From Paenibacillus wynnii (GTDB lineage Bacteria; Bacillota; Bacilli; Paenibacillales; Paenibacillaceae), in the NCBI RefSeq assembly GCF_030812855.1, contig NZ_JAUSTK010000038.1, positions 1 through 43,052 on the forward strand: a DNA stretch of 43,052 nt. The letters are read 5' to 3'. Made by a program: the position numbers and the translations under genes. This document shows positions 1 through 8,853 of the stretch, piece by piece. The notes under the pieces were generated by a model that was not told the origin of the DNA, ran no database searches, and saw only the letters and a program-made list of their open reading frames with translations. Positions within the stretch are counted from its first letter, which is position 1, and each line of letters starts with the position of its first letter.

Positions 1-165
1 CGAAAGATGCGATATTACTTCACGAGTGACTGGGATTCTTTCATCCAGGTTCTGAATATGGAGCCCACACGACGATCGAAGGGAAGACAAAAAATCCCGA
101 AGCCTGTGGAGGCCCCACCGCGAATGAGTGCCAAGCGAGAAACCGTAAAAATAATTGTGGGATAA
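1..165 (+). CDS. C-terminal end of an unidentified protein (5' cut by window edge)
   Basis: Frame 1 is open from the first base to a TAA at 163-165, giving 54 residues. The tail is basic (RRSKGRQK, then MSAKRETVKIIVG) and begins with an aromatic stretch (MRYYFTSDWDSF). I do not recognise the family. A basic tail could belong to a transposase or another DNA-binding protein, but this is only a guess. It may also be an open frame without a gene, because the start lies outside the window. Confidence 0.4.
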   Translation, partial: RKMRYYFTSDWDSFIQVLNMEPTRRSKGRQKIPKPVEAPPRMSAKRETVKIIVG

Positions 166-491
166 ACAGAATATAAAATTACTTTTTTTGGTAATTAACT
201 CCTACACTTTAAGAGCCCTTTGATTTTTTTCACTTTATTCAAAAAACACAACTATAAAATTATTACTTTTTTAGTTTTTCGATTTCGTGTAAGGTTCTAT
301 GCATGTCTAGTGCACATTGTGCAACTATATGTTGAAACCCATGTAGGTAGACGATTTGCCGTAATTGTCGCGGATAACTGAGGAGATACTTCTACTCTCT
401 TACACAAACTTCTTGACGCTACCTGAGAATATCGATTGTATAGAAAGTAAAGCAGAGTATGAAAATATATGTCGAATTAATAGGATTAATG
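166..491. other. AT-rich intergenic stretch, no gene seen
   Basis: About 325 bases without a convincing reading frame, RNA motif or strong hairpin on either strand. It contains several runs of A and T. It separates the partial gene at the window edge from the riboswitch promoter region. Confidence 0.5.
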
Positions 492-518
492 TTGTATTAT
501 TGGGGAAGCTTGTATAAT
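492..518 (+). promoter_or_regulatory. putative sigma-A promoter of riboswitch 1
   Basis: A perfect -10 box TATAAT lies at 513-518 with a possible -35 TTGTAT at 492-497. The spacing is 15 bases, shorter than ideal. A start near 525 would place the whole aptamer in the transcript. The -10 is convincing, the -35 weak. Confidence 0.45.
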
Positions 519-555
519 TAATTCTAGTCATTTGGAACTAATCGGTTGATACTAA

Positions 556-684
556 AGTCAATCCGTAGAATAAGAAACGGCAAATCCGCACGAAAGTCGG
601 AGACGCAAAGCCACGGGTCTAAGCAAGGGTACTCCTTGTATGACAGCCGGGTTACCTACAATTCTTCATGGATTGGCTTTTTTT
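556..684 (+). promoter_or_regulatory. cyclic-di-GMP-I (GEMM-I) riboswitch with P1-type terminator
   Basis: The conserved core is present: CGGCAAA at 578-584, GACGCAAAGCC at 602-612, a P3 hairpin CAAGG/CCTTG, and GCCGGGTTACC at 646-656. By alignment to the Vibrio Vc2 aptamer, the ligand-contacting G20 is base 579 and C92 is base 655. G20 favours c-di-GMP over 3',3'-cGAMP, for which A20 is typical. The P1 arms AGTCAATCC (556-564) with AGAAT (567-571) pair with ATTCT (661-665) and GGATTGGCT (670-678). This helix runs straight into seven T (678-684), so the ligand-stabilised P1 itself looks like a terminator, implying an OFF switch. A small competing hairpin CAATTC/GGATTG is also possible. Confidence 0.93.
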
Positions 685-720
685 GTTGCCGAAAAACACA
701 GTAAAAGAGAGGGGTATAGT

Positions 721-3700
721 ATGTCGGCAAGATTTTTTGGTAAAATCGCATTCATCGTTATGTTTTTGGCAGCTCAAATTATTCCTTTCCAAGGGGTTAC
801 GCACGCAGCGGAAAGCCAAACTTCTTTAAGTGACATTAGTAGTCATTGGGCGAAGGAGGAGATTAACGAATCAATCAGTAATGGATTGATTTCAGGTTAT
901 GCGGACCAAACCTTTCAACCCAATAAGGTCATTACTAGAGCAGAATACATATCGATAGTGAATAAAGCGTTTGGCTTTTCCCATAAAGCCGACCAAACCT
1001 TTACAGATGTCTCCCCTGAAAAATGGTTCTATAACGATGTAGCTAAAGCAAAGTCTAGTGGTTATATTTCAGGTTTCGAAGACAGCACTTTCCGGCCTGA
1101 TCAACCGATTAGCAGGGAACAGGCTGCCAAAATTATTTATCAGCTTATGCAATTAGATGGTGGGACAGCAGAGAGAAATGCAGTATCTTTTCAAGATGAG
1201 CAGCAAATGTCTGCCTGGAGCAAACCTTACATGAAAGAAGTGGTTTCCAAGGGGTATCTGAAAGGCTATCCTGACGCTAGCTTCCGTCCTCAAAAATCCA
1301 TCACAAGAGCTGAAGCTGTAGTGATGCTAGATAAAGCTGTAGGACAATTAATACACCAAGCAGGATCTTATGATCTGAAAGAAGTTAAAGGGAATGTGAC
1401 AATCAACAGCGGCGGTGTCACTGTAAAGAATGCTGTGATTAAAGGTGACCTCATCTTGGCAGCAGGGATCGGAGAAGGAGAAGTCCTCCTTGATCATGTG
1501 ACCGTTGAAGGAAGAACGATTGTGAACGGGGGCGGAGAAAACAGTATCGTAATTCAAGACTCGACGATGAATCAGTTGTTGGTTCAGAAAGACTTCGGCC
1601 GAGTCAGAGTTTTTACGAAGGGCGATACAAGCATAAGCAATACCGTCGTCAAATCGGAAGCCAAACTGGAACAAGAAAAAGGAACTACTGGCTTTCAATC
1701 CATCTCCGTTGAAAGTACGACGGTCAATGATGTCGTGAAACTTGAAGGAACATTTGTGAAAGTGGCTGTGAATTCGACGGTAACCCTCGAAGTTTCTGGA
1801 CAATCCACCGTAACATTACTTCAGACTAATACAGGTTCTGAAGGCTCCGAGATCAAACTCTTGAGCAATGCAATATTGGAGCAAGTGATCCTTCAAGCTA
1901 ATGCGAAAGTAACGGGAGACGGAACCATTGTAAAAGCTGTGATTAATGTGGAAGGTGTAAGTTTCGAACAGAATGTAAAAGAGTATATTTTATCAGTACT
2001 GGTAAAACTCGTCCTCATTGACGGGAAGGAAGTATCAGGAAGTTCGGTTCCAACGGTTCCTGTGGCAGGAGGTACAACAAATTCACCGACACCTGTACCA
2101 ACCTCAGGCGCGGGAGGTCCTGTTTCTCCTGGACAGCCGACTCCTGGGCAGCCAACTCCTGGGCAACCGACTCCAACACCGACTCCGGATCAGAGTAACG
2201 GGCTGGATATTAGAGCTGCTTTTATCGTACAAGACAAAATATACAATGTGTATTCAACATTCGATGATTATTCGGCGGTACAATGGAACGTAACCAATTC
2301 AGTTACACAGGATACGTACCAAACCCAGTATATCGAATCATTTGATGACTTGGGAATCTACAGCACTACAGGAGGGGTACTCTCTCCAGCAAAGTATGAC
2401 CTAACCAATCCCGACACTTCACAGAGTTATTCGGGGCTTATGCTGTCTAGCATTACGGTTAACGATAGTGTGTATGCCCAAGTTTATTATGGTGGTAACG
2501 AGGAAATTTTTTATCAAATCAATGATAGCTACGCAGTCCAAGATCTTAGCGACCAGTTGCCGGATCAAGCCGTTCCTCTTACTGCTGGGGATAGTATAGC
2601 GCTTGTTTATGGAGAACAGTTTCTGATTTTTGCTACATGGAACGGAAGCGCCTGGGAGCTTGATGCGATTAATGATCAACTTGAAGCGCCAACCAATTTA
2701 ACGGCATTGACGAAATCGAATACGGAGATCGCTCTGCAATGGAATCCAGTTGCGGGTGCGGACCAGTACAATATCTATTACAACGATACGCCTACTGGTG
2801 ATTTTGTTTCATTGCTGGATCCAAACGGTGAACCTGTTACCCTAACGGGAACGACCTATGTCGATAGCACGAATCTTACACATACGACAAGATATTATGT
2901 TGTTACCGCAGCGAAAGCGGGATTAGGCTTAGAATCATTGGCAGGCAACATTGCGTTCGCCACAACCTATTATAATGCTCACCTAGCCTTAGATGTATTG
3001 ATAACGGATACAGTAAGACATCCATCGGAGCCGATCCTCTATATTACTGATAAAGCCAATAAGAAGCTCTATCGTGTCAATTACGTAACGGGTGAAAAAG
3101 ACTCCATTTCGTTTACCCTACCTCCGGAGAGTCTCACATATGCAGATGGTAAAGTCTATGTATCTTTGCTAAAAGCGGAGCATTCTTCCTATACTTACAC
3201 TTCACAAGGTGCAATTGCGGTAGTGGACGCGGCAACCTTTACACTTGCGGGTATACATGATATAGCTATTGATCCTTTTGATATCGCTGTCGACCGTTCA
3301 GGGTATCTCTATGTGGCTTCGGGTTCAGGGCAGTGGACTGATATCAAGTCGTATGATGTGAACACCTTTACAGAGATATCTGCAAGCGGAATTCGGCAAG
3401 CAAATTATATCCAAATGCACCCTGTGTTGAATAAGATTTATACGATTTCTACAGACACGACGCCGAGAGACCTTAGTACATATAATGTAACGAACGGTCA
3501 ATATGTTGATCCACTTTATCCGGGCGGGTATGATTCACCATACCATGGCGATTACGTGATGACGCAGAACTTTACCATTTCTCCAGACGGAGCCTATATC
3601 TTTAACGGGTCCGGTAATGTATTTAAGGCTACAAGCAATAAGTATGACGATATGAAATATGTATACGGGCTTGGAAAGGCGTATGCTGATATTGCCTTTG

Positions 3701-4809
3701 ATCTGTCAAACAACAGATTTTATACGGCGATGAACACCAATGTACAAGTATACGATTATAATAACTTCCAGCAAACGGCATCATATCATTTAGACGGTAT
3801 CGCTAAATACATTTACAACGATACCGATAAGTTGTTTACAATATCTACTTTAGCAGGAAAGAATATAATCGAAGTTGTAGAAAAGAATACTAGCGAAGCG
3901 ACCATACCGGTTACGGTGCCCGGTCTCAAACTGGATGGTAGAGTAGTCGACATTGCCTATGATTCTGCAAATCAGAAGGCTTATGCAATCGACGAAGCGT
4001 TCAACAATCTATATGTGATTAATCTTCAAACGCAGACGGTAGCACAGACTGTTAAGCTTCCATATCGTCCTGCCGGGCTGACACTATCGGAAGATGGGAC
4101 TAGCATTTTTATCGTGAATGACGATCTGAATAAGCTAATAACGGAAGTGCGTTTATCTGATTTACAAGTTGTAAGACATTTGTCTTACACGTCGACAGTG
4201 GATTCCCGCGAAACCTCACACAGACATATTTATCATAATTCGGGCTTGCTGTATGTCGTCATGGGCGATTGGGAGCCAACGCTGCTTGCGTTCAATTCGA
4301 CTACCTTTGCAGCTGTGAATTACGGAACTTCGATCAAAGGAGTAGGGGATCTAGCTTTCTCTAGCGATAAGAGTAAATTCTTTTCGTGGTATCAATACGG
4401 CTGGGATGCAGGAAATGCGGGCTCCAATGTATATGCCTATTCTGTCAGCGGAAATAGCGTAACGAAATTGGGACAATCCACTCTAACTTACCCAGACTTC
4501 ACAAGAGATCCATTGGATACTCCAGTTCTATTGTTAAAAGATCAAGGGAAGTTGGTCGTAAAGAATAAAGTCCTTGATCTGAATAATATTTCGCTGGTTC
4601 TAGGTACATTAGCAGAACCGATCTATGCAGCGAATTCTACGGGTACGTTGTTGGTTGGTAAAAATGGAATATATGATGCGGCAACGTATCAGAAGGTACA
4701 ACCATTGTCGTTAGGTGCAGCAACAGAAATCTTCTTTGATCCTAGCGGGAAGCTATATTATGTTCTAAATGGTGTGTTACTGTCTGTACAGATACAAGTA
4801 CAACAGTAA
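721..4809 (+). CDS. secreted S-layer-homology protein with FN3 and beta-propeller domains
   Basis: Encodes 1362 residues. The start at 721 has an RBS (AGAGAGGGG). An in-frame start at 640 is unlikely because it lies inside the riboswitch. Residues 1-30 form a signal peptide. Three SLH domains follow at about 36-83, 96-145 and 157-206, with signatures such as SGYADQTFQP and SGFEDSTFRP; SLH triplets anchor proteins to pyruvylated cell-wall polymer. Residues 215-430 are short hydrophobic repeats resembling a beta-helix. A Pro/Thr linker with repeated GQPTP lies at about 453-494, an FN3-like domain at about 656-745 and a YVTN/WD-like propeller at about 760-1360. Expression is placed under the c-di-GMP riboswitch directly upstream, suggesting a role in adhesion or the biofilm surface (inference). 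Confidence 0.92.
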   Translation: MSARFFGKIAFIVMFLAAQIIPFQGVTHAAESQTSLSDISSHWAKEEINESISNGLISGYADQTFQPNKVITRAEYISIVNKAFGFSHKADQTFTDVSPEKWFYNDVAKAKSSGYISGFEDSTFRPDQPISREQAAKIIYQLMQLDGGTAERNAVSFQDEQQMSAWSKPYMKEVVSKGYLKGYPDASFRPQKSITRAEAVVMLDKAVGQLIHQAGSYDLKEVKGNVTINSGGVTVKNAVIKGDLILAAGIGEGEVLLDHVTVEGRTIVNGGGENSIVIQDSTMNQLLVQKDFGRVRVFTKGDTSISNTVVKSEAKLEQEKGTTGFQSISVESTTVNDVVKLEGTFVKVAVNSTVTLEVSGQSTVTLLQTNTGSEGSEIKLLSNAILEQVILQANAKVTGDGTIVKAVINVEGVSFEQNVKEYILSVLVKLVLIDGKEVSGSSVPTVPVAGGTTNSPTPVPTSGAGGPVSPGQPTPGQPTPGQPTPTPTPDQSNGLDIRAAFIVQDKIYNVYSTFDDYSAVQWNVTNSVTQDTYQTQYIESFDDLGIYSTTGGVLSPAKYDLTNPDTSQSYSGLMLSSITVNDSVYAQVYYGGNEEIFYQINDSYAVQDLSDQLPDQAVPLTAGDSIALVYGEQFLIFATWNGSAWELDAINDQLEAPTNLTALTKSNTEIALQWNPVAGADQYNIYYNDTPTGDFVSLLDPNGEPVTLTGTTYVDSTNLTHTTRYYVVTAAKAGLGLESLAGNIAFATTYYNAHLALDVLITDTVRHPSEPILYITDKANKKLYRVNYVTGEKDSISFTLPPESLTYADGKVYVSLLKAEHSSYTYTSQGAIAVVDAATFTLAGIHDIAIDPFDIAVDRSGYLYVASGSGQWTDIKSYDVNTFTEISASGIRQANYIQMHPVLNKIYTISTDTTPRDLSTYNVTNGQYVDPLYPGGYDSPYHGDYVMTQNFTISPDGAYIFNGSGNVFKATSNKYDDMKYVYGLGKAYADIAFDLSNNRFYTAMNTNVQVYDYNNFQQTASYHLDGIAKYIYNDTDKLFTISTLAGKNIIEVVEKNTSEATIPVTVPGLKLDGRVVDIAYDSANQKAYAIDEAFNNLYVINLQTQTVAQTVKLPYRPAGLTLSEDGTSIFIVNDDLNKLITEVRLSDLQVVRHLSYTSTVDSRETSHRHIYHNSGLLYVVMGDWEPTLLAFNSTTFAAVNYGTSIKGVGDLAFSSDKSKFFSWYQYGWDAGNAGSNVYAYSVSGNSVTKLGQSTLTYPDFTRDPLDTPVLLLKDQGKLVVKNKVLDLNNISLVLGTLAEPIYAANSTGTLLVGKNGIYDAATYQKVQPLSLGAATEIFFDPSGKLYYVLNGVLLSVQIQVQQ

Positions 4810-4851
4810 ACAAACAAAGTTCTCGGGTTACATTTGGCCAAGAACAACACT

Positions 4852-4899
4852 AAAAGGGATTGCTTCAGAGTCTTTACAGACTCGAGGCAATCCCTTTTG
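4852..4899. terminator. bidirectional rho-independent terminator
   Basis: A long hairpin has AAAAGGGATTGC on one arm and GCAATCCCTTTT on the other, with an inner GAGTCT/AGACTC helix. A-rich and T-rich flanks let it serve both the SLH gene (+) and the antiporter gene (-), which converge here. Confidence 0.9.
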
Positions 4900-4957
4900 T
4901 GATCACGGCTGGTGGAGCAGGCTGAATTCTTGGGTGGTTTCCTTGGAGGAATGAGAT

Positions 4958-6187
4958 TTAGCCGGTTTTCTTTTCCTGTGTTAATCCCAGCTTCATGGCA
5001 AGAGGTTTAATGGTTAAGCCTTGAGCTAGAAGGGAGAACAACACCACGCTGAAGGTTAGCACCAGAACATCCTGCCTACCCTCGAAAGACGGAGGCAAAC
5101 TTAGTGCGAGAGCAATGGACAGACTTCCCTTCAGGCCACCCCAGTTCAAAATGGCTTTCCAAGCAGAGGGAAAGTTCTTGATATAGTGAAGACTTGCGTA
5201 TAGAGCCAGTGTTCTTCCGATCAATACGATGACAATAGCACCTGCAATAAGGCCCCATTCATCCATAAAGTTGATATTTTTAATTTCGAGCCCGATCATT
5301 AAGAAAATCAGGGAGTTGGCGATTAGCGTGATGACATCCCAGAACGAGTTAATATTGGTTTTCGTAGTCTCCGACATCCCAATCTTCGCTCCGTAGCTTC
5401 CAAAAATCAAGCCACTGACCACAACAGCAATAACCCCGGATACATGAAAGTGCTCAGCAATAAAGTAGCTTCCAAAAAAGAGCAGCATCGAAAAGCCGAT
5501 TTCCAGCGGATAGTCGTCATAGAAACGGATTAACTGGGAGAAAAGATAGCCCATAACCGCTCCGATGAGAATCCCGCCTAAGCTGAATTTCAAGAATAGC
5601 AGGAGCCCGCTGCCAATGCCGAGCCAGCCCATCTCCATGTAGGAGATTAGGTAAACTGAAGAAATTTGAAACAGGACGACAGCAATTCCATCGTTGAATA
5701 GAGATTCGCCCTCAATAATGGTAACAACGTTCTTAGGAACGCCTAAGGATTTGAAAATGGAAATTACGCTAATAGGGTCGGTGGCGCTCATGAGTGCAGC
5801 AAAGGTAAAGGCGACAACCAACGGCACGCCGAGAATCCAATATACAGCCAGCGCTATAATGAGGTAGGACAATAAGGTGCCGCCGAAAGCTAAGGCCAGA
5901 ACGGGCTTGCTTTGCTCTCGCAGGTGTGAAAAAGGCAACTTTAAGGTAGCATCACCCAGCAAAATAGGCAGAAACAAAGAGATAATAATAGCTTGAAAAA
6001 CATGCGATTGCGTGATGAACCTTTCGGCCTGCTCTAGAAAGGGCACATTCAGGGTCCCCAGTAAAAGTCCAACTACGACAAGAGCGATGGAAAAGGGCTG
6101 ATTTATTTTTTTGGCGACGGCAATAACACCCATAGAAACGGCCAACAAAATTAATATTTCAATAAAGACTTCGTTAAACTGATGCAT
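4958..6187 (-). CDS. CPA1-family Na+(K+)/H+ antiporter (NhaP-like)
   Basis: Encodes 409 residues, mostly membrane segments (10-12 expected). It should exchange cytoplasmic Na+ or K+ for protons. Family signatures are the ATDPISVISIF segment near residue 135 and EGESLFNDGIAVVLF near residue 160, whose Asp residues are the ion-binding and proton-coupling sites of CPA1 exchangers. The length is typical for the short form without a large cytoplasmic tail. The ATG at 6187 has an RBS (AAAGAGGTG). It is a single-gene unit, divergent from the ROK regulator and convergent with the SLH gene. Ion specificity cannot be read from sequence. Confidence 0.9.
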   Translation of the reverse strand: MHQFNEVFIEILILLAVSMGVIAVAKKINQPFSIALVVVGLLLGTLNVPFLEQAERFITQSHVFQAIIISLFLPILLGDATLKLPFSHLREQSKPVLALAFGGTLLSYLIIALAVYWILGVPLVVAFTFAALMSATDPISVISIFKSLGVPKNVVTIIEGESLFNDGIAVVLFQISSVYLISYMEMGWLGIGSGLLLFLKFSLGGILIGAVMGYLFSQLIRFYDDYPLEIGFSMLLFFGSYFIAEHFHVSGVIAVVVSGLIFGSYGAKIGMSETTKTNINSFWDVITLIANSLIFLMIGLEIKNINFMDEWGLIAGAIVIVLIGRTLALYASLHYIKNFPSAWKAILNWGGLKGSLSIALALSLPPSFEGRQDVLVLTFSVVLFSLLAQGLTIKPLAMKLGLTQEKKTG

Positions 6188-6277
6188 AAGACACCTCTTT
6201 GTCCAAGGATTTTGGATGATTATGTATTATAATATTGTAACTTAAACTGCTGTGTTTTAAAAATAACTATTTATTAA

Positions 6278-6296
6278 AATACTTTTATAAAGTATT
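6278..6296. promoter_or_regulatory. inverted repeat, candidate operator of the ROK regulator
   Basis: AATACTTT (6278-6285), spacer TAT, AAAGTATT (6289-6296) is a perfect 8-bp inverted repeat just upstream of the ROK gene's RBS. Its position suits autoregulation. NagC/XylR-type ROK sites are also AT-rich palindromes. Function is inferred. Confidence 0.45.
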
Positions 6297-6318
6297 ATAA
6301 AAACTGAGGTGAGAGAGC

Positions 6319-7338
6319 GTGGAGAACATCGGTGGAAACGCCCTGGTTATTAAAGAGGTCAATATAAACTTGGTCCGAAGAGTATTAAAGGAAATGAAAC
6401 AAGCAACAAAAAAGCAAATCGCAGAGACAACCGGCCTCAGTATCGTGACTGTAGGGACAATGCTGCAGCATTTAGTTCAACAGAATGAAGTGCTGGAGGC
6501 AGGTTTAACCTCTTCGAGTGGAGGGAGACCTGCACAACAATATATATATAATGTGGATTACGCGCTGGCGTTGATTTTGTTCCCTTTTGAAAAAAATGGG
6601 TTGATCCTGATCCACCATACCGTGGTCAATCTATCCGGCCATTGTGTGCATGAGGCAGAGATGAAGGTGGAGATGATCGATCTCGCAACCTTTGAAAAGA
6701 TCATAGATCCATTGCTTATAGCCTATCCCTCCATTCAGGCCTTGGGCTTTGGCTTACCCGGTGCGGAATACGATGGGAAAATGATTGTTTCGGACTATGA
6801 AGCCTTACTGGGTATCTCTTTGACTGAGCACTTCAGGAATCGATATCAAAAACCGGTAGTGATGGAGAATGATGTGAACGCAGCAGTGATCGGGTTTTGC
6901 AACAGAACACAGGCAGCACCTGACTCGGCGATTGTGTATTTATATTTTCCGGAACGGTTTCCTCCGGGTGCTGGGCTATATATTAACGGGAAGTTGTACA
7001 AGGGAAAACGAAGCTTTGCCGGAGAAGTGGCGAATATGCCGCTCGGGATTCCATGGGGAGAGGAGTCTTTGCTTGCATCCTTCGATCTGCTGTGTAAAGC
7101 AATCGCCAAACTTACCGTTGCGGTCAGCAGTGTGCTGAATCCGGATTCCATTGTGTTATATGGAAGCTTTCTGCAAGCCGAGCATGTTCATGCCATCACG
7201 GAGTTATGCAGCACGCAGCTCCCGACAAGCGCTATGCCGAAGATCATCCTCACAGAGGACTTTGCAGCAGATTACCTTAAAGGAATGATTGCGCAAACCT
7301 TAAGTACGTTGGAACCTAACTTACAGTTAACCAAATAA
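6319..7338 (+). CDS. ROK-family transcriptional regulator
   Basis: Encodes 339 residues from a GTG start preceded by GAGGTGAGAGAG. The N-terminus (about 10-70) is a winged helix-turn-helix (KKQIAETTGLSIVTVGTML, then SSSGGRPAQQY), the usual DNA-binding part of NagC/XylR regulators. The rest is the actin-like ROK fold, with a GFGLPG loop near residue 155, ENDVNAAVIG near 182 and AGLYINGKLYKG near 220. The usual Cys zinc-site motif of ROK proteins is not apparent, and the second half is short, so it is more likely a sugar-responsive regulator than a kinase. It ends 21 bases before the MFS gene, so the two probably form an operon with the transporter as its target. Confidence 0.88.
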   Translation: MENIGGNALVIKEVNINLVRRVLKEMKQATKKQIAETTGLSIVTVGTMLQHLVQQNEVLEAGLTSSSGGRPAQQYIYNVDYALALILFPFEKNGLILIHHTVVNLSGHCVHEAEMKVEMIDLATFEKIIDPLLIAYPSIQALGFGLPGAEYDGKMIVSDYEALLGISLTEHFRNRYQKPVVMENDVNAAVIGFCNRTQAAPDSAIVYLYFPERFPPGAGLYINGKLYKGKRSFAGEVANMPLGIPWGEESLLASFDLLCKAIAKLTVAVSSVLNPDSIVLYGSFLQAEHVHAITELCSTQLPTSAMPKIILTEDFAADYLKGMIAQTLSTLEPNLQLTK

Positions 7339-7359
7339 AAGATATAGGTGGTAGACGAT

Positions 7360-8571
7360 ATGGCTACGCTTTTTTTAATCATCATCTACTTGGCGTTTAT
7401 TAGCTTGGGATTGCCGGACTCTATGCTCGGAGCGGCTTGGCCTGTTATGCAGTTGGAATATGGGGCTCCGATTGAAATGGCAGGTGTGTTATCCATTGTA
7501 ATTATCGTCGGGACGATCATCTCGAGTTTAGGCAGTGAGACCATTCTTAAACGGTTGGGTACCGGTAATGTTACCTTTATAAGTGTAGCAGTTACTGCAG
7601 TGGCGTTATTGGGATTTTCTTTTGCACCTTCTATGATCTGGCTCATTGTATTGGCTTTGCCTCTGGGTTTGGGAGCAGGCTCTATTGACGCAGGGTTGAA
7701 CAACTATGTAGCTACCCACTATAAAGCTCACCACATGAGCTGGTTGCATTGTTTCTGGGGAGTCGGGGCCATGCTTGGACCTATCATTATGTCCCAATTT
7801 ATTGCACAGGACAATTCATGGAGAAGTGGTTATTTTGTCGTAGCGATGATTCAATTTGCGCTGGTGGTACTGCTGTTCGTTACTCTTCCTCTGTGGAAGC
7901 GCTTGGGAAATCAAGGCGGGGTGGATATAAAAGAGGTTCAGGAGGATACAACTAATCCTTTAACTCAAGAGTCAGCGCAGTATGAAAAGCCCTTGAGAAT
8001 AAAGGGTGTAAAACTGGCATTAATAACTTTTCTGTTTTATGTGGGGATGGAAGCAACAATGGGCCTCTGGGGCAGCAGCTTCTTGGTAAATGTTAAAGGA
8101 ATGTCTGCTTCCGCAGCAGCACAGTGGGTCTCCATGTATTATGCAGGAATCACTGTAGGCCGGTTTGTCACCGGATTTGTTACGTTCAAATTCAGCAATC
8201 GTACACTTATACGTACAGGACAGATCCTAGCATTGGTTGGAGCGATTCTATTGGTACTTCCGTTACCGACAATCTTTTCCCTATTCGGCTTCATATTAGT
8301 TGGCTTGGGATCTGCACCTATTTTCCCCTGTATGCTGCATGAAACGCCTGTTCGCTTTGGAAAGAAGCATTCACAGAAGATCATGGGCTACCAAATGGCT
8401 GTTGCCTATACCGGTGGAGCCATCTTGCCGCCTCTCCTTGGATGGGTAGCCGCTCATAGTTCATTTGTAATTTTCCCAATAGTTAATGTGAGTTATATTA
8501 TCCTTATGCTTATCGCATCGGAGAAGATCAATGGTTTGATGAAAAAGCGTATACCGCATAAACATATTTAA
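7360..8571 (+). CDS. MFS transporter (FHS/sugar permease-like)
   Basis: Encodes 403 residues with about 12 hydrophobic segments and a cytoplasmic loop of charged residues in the middle (about 185-220), the usual 6+6 MFS plan. The ATG at 7360 is preferred over GTG 7348 because AGGTGG stands seven bases before it. The N-terminus (LPDSMLGAAWPVM) and the GAGSIDAGLNNYVA segment resemble fucose/galactose:H+ symporter-type members. The substrate is not evident. Being downstream of a ROK regulator points to a carbohydrate. A weak hairpin with a T run follows at 8581. Confidence 0.85.
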   Translation: MATLFLIIIYLAFISLGLPDSMLGAAWPVMQLEYGAPIEMAGVLSIVIIVGTIISSLGSETILKRLGTGNVTFISVAVTAVALLGFSFAPSMIWLIVLALPLGLGAGSIDAGLNNYVATHYKAHHMSWLHCFWGVGAMLGPIIMSQFIAQDNSWRSGYFVVAMIQFALVVLLFVTLPLWKRLGNQGGVDIKEVQEDTTNPLTQESAQYEKPLRIKGVKLALITFLFYVGMEATMGLWGSSFLVNVKGMSASAAAQWVSMYYAGITVGRFVTGFVTFKFSNRTLIRTGQILALVGAILLVLPLPTIFSLFGFILVGLGSAPIFPCMLHETPVRFGKKHSQKIMGYQMAVAYTGGAILPPLLGWVAAHSSFVIFPIVNVSYIILMLIASEKINGLMKKRIPHKHI

Positions 8572-8580
8572 GTGATAACT

Positions 8581-8616
8581 TGCTTGTTGTTTGATTAAAG
8601 TAATTAAGCATTTTTT
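8581..8616 (+). terminator. possible weak terminator after the MFS gene
   Basis: TGCTT (8581-8585) pairs with AAGCA (8606-8610), with an inner ATTA/TAAT helix, followed by TTTTTT at 8611-8616. The stem is short and AT-rich, so efficiency is doubtful. Confidence 0.5.
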
Positions 8617-8652
8617 ACAAAAAATACTATGGTAATAACTTGTAGTGCTGTG

Positions 8653-8658
8653 TATAAT
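8653..8658 (+). promoter_or_regulatory. putative -10 box of riboswitch 2
   Basis: A perfect TATAAT sits 52 bases before the riboswitch P1 helix. No good -35 is seen at 17 bases (TGGTAA), so this is a tentative promoter. Riboswitch 1 has the same box at a similar distance. Confidence 0.4.
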
Positions 8659-8709
8659 TTTGAGTGTTATCAGACTTTTTAACTATACATAGAGCACTAT
8701 CAATGGGAA

Positions 8710-8828
8710 ACCAGGTGCTTGAACAAAGGCAAACCCGTACGAAAGTCGGGGACGCAAAGCCACGGGCCTTCCGTCATGATTTTATCATGACCTGGCTGCC
8801 GGGTTACTCAAGGGGCTTGGTTTTTTTT
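8710..8828 (+). promoter_or_regulatory. cyclic-di-GMP-I (GEMM-I) riboswitch with P1-type terminator
   Basis: Conserved elements are AGGCAAACCC (8727-8736), GACGCAAAGCC (8751-8761), a perfect hairpin GTCATGAT/ATCATGAC and GCCGGGTTAC (8798-8807). The Vc2-equivalent G20 is base 8728 and C92 base 8807. P1 arms ACCAGG (8710-8715) and CTTGA (8718-8722) pair with TCAAG (8808-8812) and CTTGGT (8816-8821), and the helix ends in eight T. As with riboswitch 1, P1 closure by ligand should create the terminator, so c-di-GMP is predicted to switch the gene off. Confidence 0.93.
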
Positions 8829-8853
8829 GTTGCATTTTTTAAGGGGGAGAAAT

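Noticed and set aside
556..684. cGAMP-specific (GEMM-Ib) riboswitch
   Set aside because: The position equivalent to Vc2 G20 is G in both aptamers, whereas the cGAMP-preferring group has A there.
640..720. Longer N-terminus for the SLH protein from a start at 640
   Set aside because: It lies within the riboswitch and terminator, has no RBS, and would put 27 residues before a good signal peptide.
1348..1803. Minus-strand 151-residue frame inside the SLH gene
   Set aside because: Shadow of the clearly coding plus strand; no RBS and no family resemblance.
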